Assembly: GCF_030758345.1 (NCBI RefSeq)
Contig: NZ_JAVAMO010000001.1
Location: 1,116,001-1,180,000, forward strand
Direction of reading: 5' to 3'
DNA: 64,000 bases
From: Ruegeria discodermiae
GTDB taxonomy: Bacteria > Pseudomonadota > Alphaproteobacteria > Rhodobacterales > Rhodobacteraceae
Shown here piece after piece: positions 1-7,450 of the stretch (positions are counted from its first letter, which is position 1; each line of letters begins with the position of its first letter). The position numbers were made by a program, and so were the translations under genes. Below the pieces are notes generated by a model. The model ran no database searches and had not been told where the DNA came from. It saw only the letters and a program-made list of their open reading frames with translations.

Positions 1-214
1 CGGCCAGAGGCGGTGAACCATTCACCCGACCTTCGCCGTCATTCTCCATCGCATCCACGCCGATAAACCACGTGCCCTCGCAATCATGCCATTCGCTGTG
101 TTTTGGATCACTGACGGCGGCGCGCGCGACGGGCAAAGCGTGGCGAACCCAGCGCGCCAGAACCGGATCGAGAGGAAACTTGACCCAGCCCTTTTGCAGG
201 TACCCCTCTACCAT
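1..214 (-). CDS. Hypothetical protein, N-terminal 71 residues (runs off left edge)
   Basis: An open frame on the minus strand starts with ATG at 214 and continues past base 1. The residues look coding: VKFPLDPVLARW is followed by a Trp-rich stretch containing GTWFIGVDAMEND. The start codon lies inside the last codons of the TauE-like gene (7-base overlap), so the two are probably co-transcribed. I do not recognise the family with confidence, and the C-terminus is missing, so no function is given. Confidence 0.75.
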   Translation of the reverse strand, partial: MVEGYLQKGWVKFPLDPVLARWVRHALPVARAAVSDPKHSEWHDCEGTWFIGVDAMENDGEGRVNGSPPLA

Positions 215-1038
215 CCCAGCGCCTTGCGCAGCATGTTCAGCGCCACGAGGGTCAGGAATACAGCAAAGACCCGCTTCAGCGGCTTCGGGTCCATGGCATG
301 GGCCAGTTTCACCCCCCAAGGCGCGGTGATCAGGGTCATCGCAATGACCACAAAGAACGCAACCAGATTGACCGCGCCGATGGTGTAAGGCGGGCGATGC
401 TGGGGATCGATATCAAGAAGCAGGAACCCGGCCACCGAGGGCACGGCGATGATCACACCAAACCCCGCCGCCGTGGCTACGGCCCGGTGAATGGGCGTGT
501 TGAACAGGCTCAAGAGCGGCACGCCGAAACTACCACCGCCAATCCCCATCAATACCGATAGGAACCCGACCGAGGGCGAGAGCACCGCCCGTTTCACCCC
601 ACGCGGCATCGCATCATCCAACCGCCATTCCGGCCGGCCGAGGCCCAGATAGGCCCCGATCACCATCCCAAGCACACCAAACAGCGCCTGCAGCACCGTC
701 GTATGCAGATATGAGGCCACCAGCACGCCAAGAACAGACCCGATGGCGATGCCCGGCCCCCAGCCGCGCAGGATGTCCCAATCCACCGCGCCTTTCTTGT
801 TATGGCTCAAAACCGACCGGAACGACGTGACGATAATCGTCGCCAGCGAAGTGGCGAGGCAAAGCTGCATCAGCTGCGGGCCACCATAACCAAGGGTCTG
901 GAACGCATAGAAAAACGCAGGCACCAATACGATACCGCCCCCGACCCCCAGCAACCCGGCCAGCACCCCGGCAAAGGCTCCGATGGCCAGCAGCATCGCC
1001 AGCATCTGCAGCAACAATCCGGTCTCCGGCATGAACAT
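208..1038 (-). CDS. TauE/SafE family sulfite/organosulfonate exporter-like membrane protein
   Basis: This 276-residue polytopic membrane protein has the glycine-rich half-repeats of the TauE/SafE (DUF81) family: GVLAGLLGVGGGIVLVPAF near residue 20 and a second GIGGGSFGVPLLSL repeat after the midpoint. The family exports sulfite, sulfoacetate or related anions through the inner membrane; the substrate here cannot be assigned. The frame stays open upstream to 1368, but the Arg/Gly-rich extension overlaps dusA, so I chose the ATG at 1038, next to the first hydrophobic segment. It overlaps the next gene downstream by 7 bases. Confidence 0.85.
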   Translation of the reverse strand: MFMPETGLLLQMLAMLLAIGAFAGVLAGLLGVGGGIVLVPAFFYAFQTLGYGGPQLMQLCLATSLATIIVTSFRSVLSHNKKGAVDWDILRGWGPGIAIGSVLGVLVASYLHTTVLQALFGVLGMVIGAYLGLGRPEWRLDDAMPRGVKRAVLSPSVGFLSVLMGIGGGSFGVPLLSLFNTPIHRAVATAAGFGVIIAVPSVAGFLLLDIDPQHRPPYTIGAVNLVAFFVVIAMTLITAPWGVKLAHAMDPKPLKRVFAVFLTLVALNMLRKALGW

Positions 1039-1091
1039 CCCCCGTTTCGGCAGGCCTTGGTTACACCGGCGCAGGGGAAAGGAAAAGCGCC

Positions 1092-2126
1092 CTAGCCCGC
1101 CCGTGCCTTGGGCTGCGGGATCACATGCGTCAAGGCCGCCTCGACCAGTTCCGGCCCGGCCTCCTTGCGCGCCGCGCCTTCCGACAGATGCCGACGCCAC
1201 GCCCGCGCGCCGGGTCGCCCGGCAAAGAGGCCCAACATGTGGCGCGTGATCTGGTGCAGCCGCCCGCCCGCGCTCAGATGCGCCTCGATATAGGGCAACA
1301 TGGCGCGCACCACCTCGACCGGATCGCGCACATGGTCCCGCCCGAAAATGTCCTGATCCGCAGTGCACAGGATATCGGCAGGCTGATGATAGGCGGCGCG
1401 CCCGATCATCACACCGTCCAGCCCGGCCTCCAGATGCGTCTGCGCCTGAGCCAGTGAGGTGACGCCCCCATTGATCGAGATATGCAGGTTGGGAAACAGC
1501 CCTTTAGCCCGGTAGACCAGATCATAATCGAGCGGCGGAATATCCCGGTTCTCTTTCGGGCTGAGCCCCTGCAGCCAGGCCTTGCGCGCATGGATGGTCA
1601 CCCGCTCGCAGCCTGCCGCCACGATCTGCGCCAGAAACTCGGGCAGCACCTCTTCGGGGTCCTGATCGTCGACACCGATGCGGCATTTGACGGTGACATC
1701 CACATCCACCACCGCCCGCATCGCCGCCACACAGGCGGCAACCCGCGCCGGGTCTTTCATCAGCACCGCCCCAAACGTGCCCGATTGCACCCGGTCCGAG
1801 GGGCAACCGCAATTAAGGTTGATCTCATTATACCCCGCCGCCTGCCCCAACCGCGCGGCAGCGACCAGCTCCTGTGGGTCCGAGCCGCCCAACTGCAGGG
1901 CAACGGGGTGCTCTTCGGGGCTGAACTCCAGCAGGTGCAAGGCCCCACCTCGCACCAGCGCCGGCGCGGTGACCATTTCAGTATAAAGCAGCGCCTCGCG
2001 GCTCAGCAGACGGTGCAGATACCGGCAATGCCGATCGGTCCAATCCATCATCGGGGCGACGGAGAGCCGCGCAGAGCGTCGAACATCGGAAAACCCTGAT
2101 TTGTCCCGGTTTTTCGAATGCGACAT
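1092..2126 (-). CDS. dusA: tRNA-dihydrouridine(20/20a) synthase DusA
   Basis: A 344-residue FMN-dependent enzyme that reduces uridine 20/20a in the tRNA D-loop. Family landmarks are all present: the N-terminal SVAPMMDWTDRHCRY, the flavin-binding LQLGG, NLNCGCPSDRVQ with the catalytic cysteine, and a late NGGV...GVMIGRAAY phosphate-binding region. Length is normal for DusA. The first roughly 20 residues before SVAPMMDW are less conserved, so the start could be slightly later. dusA is a well-known phage integration locus, but here the prophage begins about 220 bases upstream of the start, in a tRNA duplication, and leaves dusA intact. Confidence 0.95.
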   Translation of the reverse strand: MSHSKNRDKSGFSDVRRSARLSVAPMMDWTDRHCRYLHRLLSREALLYTEMVTAPALVRGGALHLLEFSPEEHPVALQLGGSDPQELVAAARLGQAAGYNEINLNCGCPSDRVQSGTFGAVLMKDPARVAACVAAMRAVVDVDVTVKCRIGVDDQDPEEVLPEFLAQIVAAGCERVTIHARKAWLQGLSPKENRDIPPLDYDLVYRAKGLFPNLHISINGGVTSLAQAQTHLEAGLDGVMIGRAAYHQPADILCTADQDIFGRDHVRDPVEVVRAMLPYIEAHLSAGGRLHQITRHMLGLFAGRPGARAWRRHLSEGAARKEAGPELVEAALTHVIPQPKARAG

Positions 2127-2299
2127 CTTCTACATTTCCCCGCTTTGGCCCGTTCTAGCCCCGATTTCGGAAGCGGTGCTACAGAGTATGGCACCGTAGA
2201 TGCCGTGTAGCACTTTCCCCTACCCAAATTCCAGCGCCTGAGATCACCCAGCACCGGGCCACTGCCCAAAGAAGAACAGTTATCCTGGGGTTATTTCCA

Positions 2300-2342
2300 A
2301 AAAACAAAGGGTCACGCCGAGATGGCGTAACCCTTTGTTTTT
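2300..2342 (-). terminator. Bidirectional intrinsic terminator, probably the original tRNA-Leu terminator
   Basis: A 16-base stem (left arm 2303-2318, right arm 2324-2339) closes a GAGAT loop with one mismatch, extended by A/T pairs. It is followed by a T run on both strands. It lies 2-44 bases beyond the left attachment repeat, which is where the 3' flank of tRNA-Leu would have been before phage insertion. Confidence 0.8.
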
Positions 2343-2343
2343 A

Positions 2344-2362
2344 CTGGTGCGGTCGAGAAGAC
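2344..2362. repeat. Left attachment site (attL core), 19-base direct repeat
   Basis: The sequence ctggtgcggtcgagaagac is identical to 42633-42651 and corresponds to the last bases of tRNA-Leu(GAG) plus one flanking base. Homology stops exactly at both ends (preceding base a versus g, following base c versus t). Confidence 0.92.
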
Positions 2363-2459
2363 CCATTTAAATGATTTTTTACAATTGGTTGCGTCTCTAG
2401 TTGCGTAAATTATGCGGTTCACGTTTGCCCGTCTCGCAAATGTTCCCCATATGTTCTGA

Positions 2460-2645
2460 ATGCCGCTTGTCGTATACTTCCACTGTGTCTGCGGGCACTC
2501 GAAAGGGTTTGAAGACCCGGAGCTTGTGAGGAGGTTCAGGGAGATGACCTTGCCAAGAGCGCGGTGTACCCGGTGCGGGCGCGAGAGCTTCAGTAAAACT
2601 ATGTCTTGGCGGACACCGTCTCTAAACGAGGGCAATGACGAGTAG
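2460..2645 (+). CDS. Small zinc-ribbon-like protein at the prophage left end
   Basis: A 61-residue frame on the strand opposite to the late operon. It carries a CVCGH pair near residue 9 and a CTRCGRES pair near residue 38, a spacing typical of a single zinc ribbon. There is no clear Shine-Dalgarno before the ATG. Its last 47 bases overlap the 3' end of the DUF6378 gene on the other strand. The position next to attL and the lone orientation suggest an accessory (moron) gene. Function unknown. Confidence 0.5.
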   Translation: MPLVVYFHCVCGHSKGFEDPELVRRFREMTLPRARCTRCGRESFSKTMSWRTPSLNEGNDE

Positions 2646-2898
2646 CTGCCTCCCCGCCACACGCTGCATATCCCGCAGCGTCTATCCAGTTGTCCTCATG
2701 GCCGGGAACGCCTCTTGCGCGGGCCATCTTTAGAAGCACCATCATTGCGGCTACGTCTGAGGCCGATACATCAACACCCAGGTAAGCAGCCCACATCCCC
2801 GCGATGCGGTTGAAGTTATCTTCCATGTCCCCGTGATCCGCAGCGCGGTCCTTGGTGACGTATTCCGTTGCTGTGCTGAGAATTTGGGCTCGGTTCAT
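2599..2898 (-). CDS. DUF6378-like phage protein
   Basis: The 99-residue product has the pattern of the phage family annotated DUF6378: an N-terminal helix ILSTATEYVTKDRAADHGD, then FNRIAGMWAAYLG, then DVAAMMVLLKMARARG and the ending NWIDAAGYAACGGEA. Function is not established. Its start overlaps the stop of the upstream phosphoesterase gene by four bases (ATGA), so it is the last gene of the leftward late operon. Confidence 0.8.
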   Translation of the reverse strand: MNRAQILSTATEYVTKDRAADHGDMEDNFNRIAGMWAAYLGVDVSASDVAAMMVLLKMARARGVPGHEDNWIDAAGYAACGGEAATRHCPRLETVSAKT

Positions 2899-3956
2899 GC
2901 GTTCTTTCCCCTCCGGTGTTCTGCTACCACACGGGCTGTGTCGAAGTCGTAGAAGGGCTGTAGGCGCTCATGGCTGGTAACGGGCTCTCGGGTGTCATAG
3001 GCGCACCATACGACCGGGTGACGCTTCGCAGACATGAAACCTCGGTCATTGGCGTAGTCGTCCAGTTCCTTGAAGGCATCCAGCTTGATTAATCGCTGCA
3101 CACGGCCATCAACAGGCCTGACATGCTCGCGTACCTCGCCTTTATGGTCATGCGCACCGACAAGTGCATCCGCATCAGAGTAGCCGAACGTAGCCGCGCG
3201 CTTCAGCTCATGAGCCTCGGAATAGATACTGCTGCCCTGCCAGATGTGCCTCAGGTCCAGAGAAAGCGGTGTGCCTTGGTCCGTCTTGATAACGATGTTG
3301 CCGCCAGAGCGGCGCACAACTGTTCCGATGGAGCGAAGGAACTCTACAAGATAGTTTGCAACCCCCGTGTTCCAGATATCGTGGTTGCCCAGAATGAAAA
3401 CCAAGAATGGGTATCGGCGCAGTAAGTCCTCAACCACGATCCACGCGAAGTACGGGTCCGTCGATGACTGTCCCGCGTGGGCCAGCGCCCGAACCCAATT
3501 GTCGAACAGATCACCATTGAAGATGCCGTAGACGTTCTGGGAGGGGTCCAGGCGGCTCATCTCGGATTCAAACAGATCGAAGTCACAACCAGGGTTGTCG
3601 GCGTGCACATCTCCGAACAGGCCAATTACGCCCACCGGTGATTTGATCTTTGTTATGAGAGAGGTTTTGCGCCAGTCGCCCTTTTCGACCTTGGCTTCGC
3701 GATGAAGGTCCATCGCCACACGGGCGCGCACCAGCTCTTCATGAGTGCGGTTGGTGTTGCCCTTATCGCCAAACAGCAGAACGGGGTCTATTCGCTCATC
3801 GCCCGCGTCATATGCCTTTCTTATGCGGCGGGATATGTTGGCAGGATCGCAACCAAGCTCTGCGCCCGCCTTGCGAAAGCTGCCACCGTTTCGAATCCAG
3901 GCGTCGATAATGACGCCCAACTCCAACCCATGCTTCTTTCCTGTGGGATTAGCCAT
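2895..3956 (-). CDS. Calcineurin-like metallophosphoesterase with N-terminal helix-turn-helix
   Basis: The 353-residue product begins with a DNA-binding-like helix-turn-helix (AGAELGCDPANISRRIRKAY, about residues 25-50). From about residue 105 follows a calcineurin-type phosphoesterase fold with GDVHADNPGCD, GDLFDNW, GNHDIW and GAHDHKG, the usual metal-binding Asp, Asn and His motifs. Such phage proteins are probably nucleic-acid or nucleotide phosphoesterases; the substrate is unknown. The start at 3956 was chosen because it overlaps the previous stop by one base (TAATG); the open frame reaches further upstream but would overlap a signal-peptide gene. Confidence 0.82.
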   Translation of the reverse strand: MANPTGKKHGLELGVIIDAWIRNGGSFRKAGAELGCDPANISRRIRKAYDAGDERIDPVLLFGDKGNTNRTHEELVRARVAMDLHREAKVEKGDWRKTSLITKIKSPVGVIGLFGDVHADNPGCDFDLFESEMSRLDPSQNVYGIFNGDLFDNWVRALAHAGQSSTDPYFAWIVVEDLLRRYPFLVFILGNHDIWNTGVANYLVEFLRSIGTVVRRSGGNIVIKTDQGTPLSLDLRHIWQGSSIYSEAHELKRAATFGYSDADALVGAHDHKGEVREHVRPVDGRVQRLIKLDAFKELDDYANDRGFMSAKRHPVVWCAYDTREPVTSHERLQPFYDFDTARVVAEHRRGKNA

Positions 3957-4246
3957 TACGCGGGGTCCCCGTCCACCAGCGCTTCGCTCAGCTCCTCGTA
4001 GGACTGACCAGAAGCACCGAGGCAGGAAATCCCACCGGGCATTGTGAGGAGAATGGTCCATGAGCCTGATTCCTCATTAGCCCAGACCTCCATCAATGAT
4101 CTGCCAGCAACACCCATGGCCTGACGGGTCTCGCCGTACTTGCTTTGCAGGCGCTCAACGACCGTGTCGCGTGGTGCGCAGTTGCGAGGCTGTGCGGCAA
4201 CCTGAGTCGCCAAGAGCGCCGCCAGGGCGGTTGCTAGGAGTTTCAT
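3956..4246 (-). CDS. Small secreted protein with signal peptide
   Basis: A 96-residue protein with an N-terminal signal peptide (MKLLATALAALLATQVAAQ, likely cleaved after the AQ) and two cysteines (NCAP, ISCLG) that could form a disulfide in the periplasm. The mature part contains a compact MEVWANEESGSWTILLTM stretch. It has a good ribosome site (ggagacc) and sits in the late operon between a tail-type gene and the phosphoesterase. Family not recognised. Confidence 0.75.
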   Translation of the reverse strand: MKLLATALAALLATQVAAQPRNCAPRDTVVERLQSKYGETRQAMGVAGRSLMEVWANEESGSWTILLTMPGGISCLGASGQSYEELSEALVDGDPA

Positions 4247-4257
4247 GGGTGGTCTCC

Positions 4258-4596
4258 TTAAATTGCGGGATCGATTAGAAAGCGGTAGGTGCCGACTTCA
4301 GGCCAGGTCAGGCTGACCCCGTTATCGAATGCAACGGATACGGTCGCCTCCCAGATGCCAGGAACATCTGTATCGGCTGTCGTGAAGGTGTAAGAACAAG
4401 TGCTCTCACCAATGTCCTTATCCATCGTCGCCGTGATGTTGTAGGATCGATCACTGCTGTATGCCCCGATGCGCCGCATGTTGAGCGTGGCCACGTCGTC
4501 TGAGACAAAGGCTACAGCGGTGCCGTCCGGGTTTGTGAGAGACACCGGAAACGTGACACCGACGTCGCCCTGCTTCATTTTCAAGTCATATGCCAT
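4258..4596 (-). CDS. BppU-like Ig-fold phage structural protein
   Basis: A 112-residue, beta-rich protein beginning MAYDLKMKQGDVGVTFPVSL and ending in EVGTYRFLIDPAI. The layout resembles N-terminal domains of phage baseplate/receptor-binding proteins of the BppU type (a limiting argument on the linker DGTAVAF, then strands leading to TWPEVGTYRF). It overlaps the upstream repeat protein's stop by one base, so they are probably translated together. A role as adaptor for the distal tail or fibre is inferred from position. Confidence 0.6.
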   Translation of the reverse strand: MAYDLKMKQGDVGVTFPVSLTNPDGTAVAFVSDDVATLNMRRIGAYSSDRSYNITATMDKDIGESTCSYTFTTADTDVPGIWEATVSVAFDNGVSLTWPEVGTYRFLIDPAI

Positions 4597-5906
4597 TAGC
4601 CGAACCTGCTTGTTCTCTGGGCGCGAGTAACGCCACCCACTCTGCCCTGCTTGGTGACGCTAGATGATGATCCGCGCCGGTGGATAATGGTTGCGCCGCT
4701 GACCACTAAGGGTGCGAAGCCTAAGCCTGTCGCCGTACCGGTCCCTGGTGCTGCCGAGGCGCTGAAATTTCCGGTTACAGTTGGCGCATACCCCAAACCC
4801 GTGGAACTACCCGTTCCCGGCAGAGCGGTTGCGTTCGAGCCAGCGACCACAGTCGGTGCGTACCCGAGGCCAGAGGCCGAACCCGTTGCGGGCTCTGCTG
4901 TGACGTTTGCGCCTGCCGAAACTGTGGGAGCGTATCCAAGACCCGTTGCGGTACCGGTCCCCGGCGCTGAATCTGCATTGGCCACAACGACGGGCGCATA
5001 GCCCAAGCCTGTTGCTGATCCGGCACCAGGTTGTGCGACTGCGCTATCTCCGGTCGAGACAATTGGCGCGAAACCAGTCCCGCTCGCTGTACCGGTGCCC
5101 GGTGACGCGGAAGCGTCGGAAACAGCGGATACCGTTGGTGCGAAGCCTGCCCCGGCGGCTGATCCTGTGCCGGGCGTTGCGGTTGCGTTAGACCCCGCAG
5201 ACACAGAGGGGGCATATCCGAGCCCGGTTGCGCTACCTGCGTTGGGTTCAGCCGTGGCGCTTGCGGAAACCGTCGGAGCTTGACCAAGCCCAGTAGCAGT
5301 ACCGTTTGCGGGGGTTGCCGTTGCATCACCCCCGCCACCCGCAGCAGTGTAGTGGACCCGCATCTCCACTATATCGATGCGACCGGCGGTACTTCCGCCA
5401 CTTCCCACATCGGCATATCGCTCAATCTGGAACGTGATGCCAAAGTCCGAGGATATTACGTCGGCTTGGGTGATGGTGGTGCCCCAAAGATTGGTTGCGC
5501 CACCATGTGTTACTTCGGCATCGGTTGAGCTGCTCGACCAACTTGTCAGGTCTGCTTGATCGGTACCTGTAGCCGTACCCGAAGCGCCGTCTTTGATGAT
5601 GTGGGCATTCTTGAACCGAATGTGCCGACCACCGTTTGCGACGAGCAATCCGCCGAAGCGAAATTCTACGCCGTCAATCGTTGCGCCACTCGGAACATCG
5701 GTAGCGGTCAGCCCGAAGTTGTAGGCTTGCGCATACTCAGTGTCGTTGCCAGTTGATGATCCGGTGAACCCGTAAGCACGCGTGCCATCGGCAGTGTTGA
5801 CTACCGATGTTTCCCAATCGGGATTTCCAAAGTTTCCCCAATTCTGCCCATCCGCGTTGTCAGTCCACGTTGCCGTGCCAACTACCTTCCAGCCTGTGTC
5901 GGCCAT
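4596..5906 (-). CDS. Tail-associated protein with nine tandem Gly/Ala/Pro/Thr repeats
   Basis: A 436-residue protein. Residues 1-190 form a beta-rich domain (MADTGWKVVGTATWTD... to IVEMRVHYTA) resembling phage fibre or carbohydrate-binding modules. After a glycine linker come nine copies of a 22-24 residue unit of the form xAxPGTGxAxGLGYAPxVxAG, then a basic tail (HRRGSSSSVTKQGRVGG). The repeats probably build an extended stalk. It lies between fibre-type and Ig-like genes, so an exposed virion role is likely. Confidence 0.75.
   Translation of the reverse strand: MADTGWKVVGTATWTDNADGQNWGNFGNPDWETSVVNTADGTRAYGFTGSSTGNDTEYAQAYNFGLTATDVPSGATIDGVEFRFGGLLVANGGRHIRFKNAHIIKDGASGTATGTDQADLTSWSSSSTDAEVTHGGATNLWGTTITQADVISSDFGITFQIERYADVGSGGSTAGRIDIVEMRVHYTAAGGGGDATATPANGTATGLGQAPTVSASATAEPNAGSATGLGYAPSVSAGSNATATPGTGSAAGAGFAPTVSAVSDASASPGTGTASGTGFAPIVSTGDSAVAQPGAGSATGLGYAPVVVANADSAPGTGTATGLGYAPTVSAGANVTAEPATGSASGLGYAPTVVAGSNATALPGTGSSTGLGYAPTVTGNFSASAAPGTGTATGLGFAPLVVSGATIIHRRGSSSSVTKQGRVGGVTRAQRTSRFG
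4690..5328 (-). repeat. Nine coding tandem repeats of about 71 bases
   Basis: Within the fibre gene, a unit encoding PGTGxAxGLGYAPxV recurs nine times with degenerate third positions and small residue changes, and the frame is never broken. Edges are approximate. Confidence 0.8.
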
Positions 5907-5911
5907 TGGGG

Positions 5912-6358
5912 CTAGCCTGCGGCGAAGGCGCTGGACGCAATCACACCATCAAGTGGTGCTGCGAGTGATGCCAATTCTGACAGCGGAATGCTTGCGGTCT
6001 TGTGCCCTTCTGCCAACGAAAACGTCACGTGTGTCAGCTTGGAAAACACGACCTCGTAGGCGGAGTAGAACGCCTCAAGGTCCGACCTTAGCTGGATAAG
6101 CGCTGCATGAGTGTCTGCAGGCGCACCTATGGTGTGAGCCGCGACCGTGGTGTTAACCGCCGATGCGCTGTTTTGTGCGGCATCCAGAAGCGGCTGAACC
6201 GTATCTAGGTACTGTTTGCGCATTCGGTCTAGGTACGCTCGAAGGTTGTCAAATTCGATCTCAGATGAGCGCGCACGCAGATTTATCGCGTCCGAATTAA
6301 TTGCTCGGACGCCGAGAATCGCTTGGCGAACCAAAACATCGGGGAATATTACTGGCAT
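5912..6358 (-). CDS. Hypothetical phage virion-region protein
   Basis: The 148-residue product is rich in alpha helix (FDNLRAYLDRMRKQYLDTVQ, HAALIQLRSDLEAFYSAYE) and ends in a short hydrophobic, Ala-rich tail. No signal peptide or catalytic motif is visible. It is tightly placed between two late genes (5 and 11 bases). Family not recognised; structural or assembly role inferred only from the operon. Confidence 0.7.
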   Translation of the reverse strand: MPVIFPDVLVRQAILGVRAINSDAINLRARSSEIEFDNLRAYLDRMRKQYLDTVQPLLDAAQNSASAVNTTVAAHTIGAPADTHAALIQLRSDLEAFYSAYEVVFSKLTHVTFSLAEGHKTASIPLSELASLAAPLDGVIASSAFAAG

Positions 6359-6369
6359 AATCTTTCCCC

Positions 6370-6834
6370 CTATGCCGCTGCGGCCACGGTGGTTCGATAA
6401 ACACCATTCGCATCGATAGTCACAGACAACGTGCCGTTGGTGGTCGAGAGAGACCCGCCGTCTTCCAGTTCACAGCAGAATACCGGGATGTCTGTTCCCG
6501 CGAGCGTGCCGTTGCTGTCCGCGTCTCGCACAATGATGGCATAGGCAACATTCGACAGCGTCGAAGATGTCCAAGACTGATCGTCGCAGTCGATTTGAAT
6601 AACGCGTGCTGTCGGATTGCTGGTGGTAACTGTCAGCAGCTTTCCGTTTGCCGTGTATCCCGTGCCAGATATTTCATTCGCGGAAATATCAGACCACGCA
6701 TCGTCGGTGGCCTGGTTGGGGGTGTAGCCAGTGCCGACGAGGACCATGCGGAATGCGTCGGTGTCAAAGTCAATGCCGCCATTTGCATGCGCAAGTGCGG
6801 CCTGGTCATAAAAGAAGAATGGGTTAGCAGCCAT
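6370..6834 (-). CDS. Hypothetical beta-rich phage protein
   Basis: The 154-residue product starts MAANPFFFYDQAALAHANGG, contains FDTDAFRMVLVGTGYTPNQ and ends with a strand-rich region (GTLSVTIDANGVYRTTVAAAA). Similar proteins occur in fibre/tail regions of podoviruses. The frame extends 31 codons upstream, but those codons overlap the small membrane gene at 6863-6964, and ggagcaagata gives a good ribosome site for the ATG at 6834, so I use that start. Confidence 0.72.
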   Translation of the reverse strand: MAANPFFFYDQAALAHANGGIDFDTDAFRMVLVGTGYTPNQATDDAWSDISANEISGTGYTANGKLLTVTTSNPTARVIQIDCDDQSWTSSTLSNVAYAIIVRDADSNGTLAGTDIPVFCCELEDGGSLSTTNGTLSVTIDANGVYRTTVAAAA

Positions 6835-6862
6835 TATCTTGCTCCATGTTGTAGGATGCGGC

Positions 6863-6964
6863 TCAGCCGCAGGGGATGAATTCCAGCGCCAGAACAAAGC
6901 CAGCAAGGAACGAAAGCGCCGCGCCAAGACCCATTAGGAGGCGCGCCGCAGTTTCAGGTGTCAT
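6863..6964 (-). CDS. 33-residue membrane mini-protein in the lysis cassette
   Basis: Its ATG overlaps the stop of the holin-like gene (ATGA, 6961-6964). The product MTPETAARLLMGLGAALSFL... continues as one transmembrane helix and ends in EFIPCG. The exact stop/start overlap and a perfect hydrophobic stretch make a real gene likely. It may take part in lysis (second holin or holin modulator), which is inference from position. Confidence 0.6.
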   Translation of the reverse strand: MTPETAARLLMGLGAALSFLAGFVLALEFIPCG

Positions 6965-7179
6965 TGGGACTTCAGGCCGATCTGCTCTTTGGCAACGACT
7001 CGGCCATACATTGCGTAGATACCGCCGAGGGCCGAAATGATCGCAGAGACCTTCTCTTGCAGGTCAGCCGCGTCCGCCTCGGTGAACTGGAAGCCGAAGA
7101 TCAGCGCCAGTTGGGGTAGGATGGCGATAACTGCACCCCACACCGTCTTGGACGTCAGAAAGCTCTTCACATCGGTCAT
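6961..7179 (-). CDS. Putative holin
   Basis: The 72-residue product starts MTDVKSFLTSKTVWGAVIAI and has two hydrophobic helices (about residues 10-28 and 48-65) with an acidic linker and a short charged tail, an arrangement common in small phage holins beside endolysins. The ATG at 7179 overlaps the preceding lipoprotein stop (ATGA) and has ggaggc upstream, so it is preferred to the longer frame. It would form inner-membrane lesions at the end of infection. Confidence 0.7.
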   Translation of the reverse strand: MTDVKSFLTSKTVWGAVIAILPQLALIFGFQFTEADAADLQEKVSAIISALGGIYAMYGRVVAKEQIGLKSQ

Positions 7180-7439
7180 TGGGTTGCCTCCTTCACAGCA
7201 GCGCAAACCGTCTCTATGGTTGCGATTTCTTCCGGAGCGAAAACTGGGCCAAGGCGGCATGCGCTCTCCAAGACCTCCAACTGCTCAGGAGAGAGGTCAA
7301 CGATGGTCTCGCCTTCGTCTTGCATCGCATCGGCAATGAACACGGCCTCGGCAACAAGTGCTGTCTTTTGCTCCGGCGTGAGATCGGAACAAGCCGCAAG
7401 AATTGGAACCGCCATGAGGGCGGCAATCATACGTTTCAT
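7176..7439 (-). CDS. Small phage lipoprotein
   Basis: The 87-residue product begins MKRMIAALMAVPILAACSDL, a signal peptide with a clean LAAC lipobox, so it should be lipid-anchored after cleavage before the Cys at residue 17. The mature part is short, acidic and helical, with two further Cys. It lies between an endopeptidase and a holin-like gene, the position where many phages keep an outer-membrane spanin subunit. That role is possible but it is not Pro-rich like classic Rz1. Confidence 0.75.
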   Translation of the reverse strand: MKRMIAALMAVPILAACSDLTPEQKTALVAEAVFIADAMQDEGETIVDLSPEQLEVLESACRLGPVFAPEEIATIETVCAAVKEATQ

Positions 7440-7450
7440 GGGGTTTTCCT

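Noticed and set aside
72-561. Several plus-strand open frames over the TauE-like region
   Set aside because: They are Arg/Pro-rich and lie antisense to a clear membrane-protein gene; no ribosome sites or family features.
2048-2269. Integration into the 5' end of dusA, a known prophage hot spot
   Set aside because: The exact direct repeat belongs to tRNA-Leu and the left end is about 220 bases upstream of the dusA start; dusA has no duplicated part at the other end.
4690-5328. Tandem repeats considered as a diversity-generating retroelement target
   Set aside because: No reverse transcriptase or template repeat is present in the window, and differences are spread over third positions rather than adenines.
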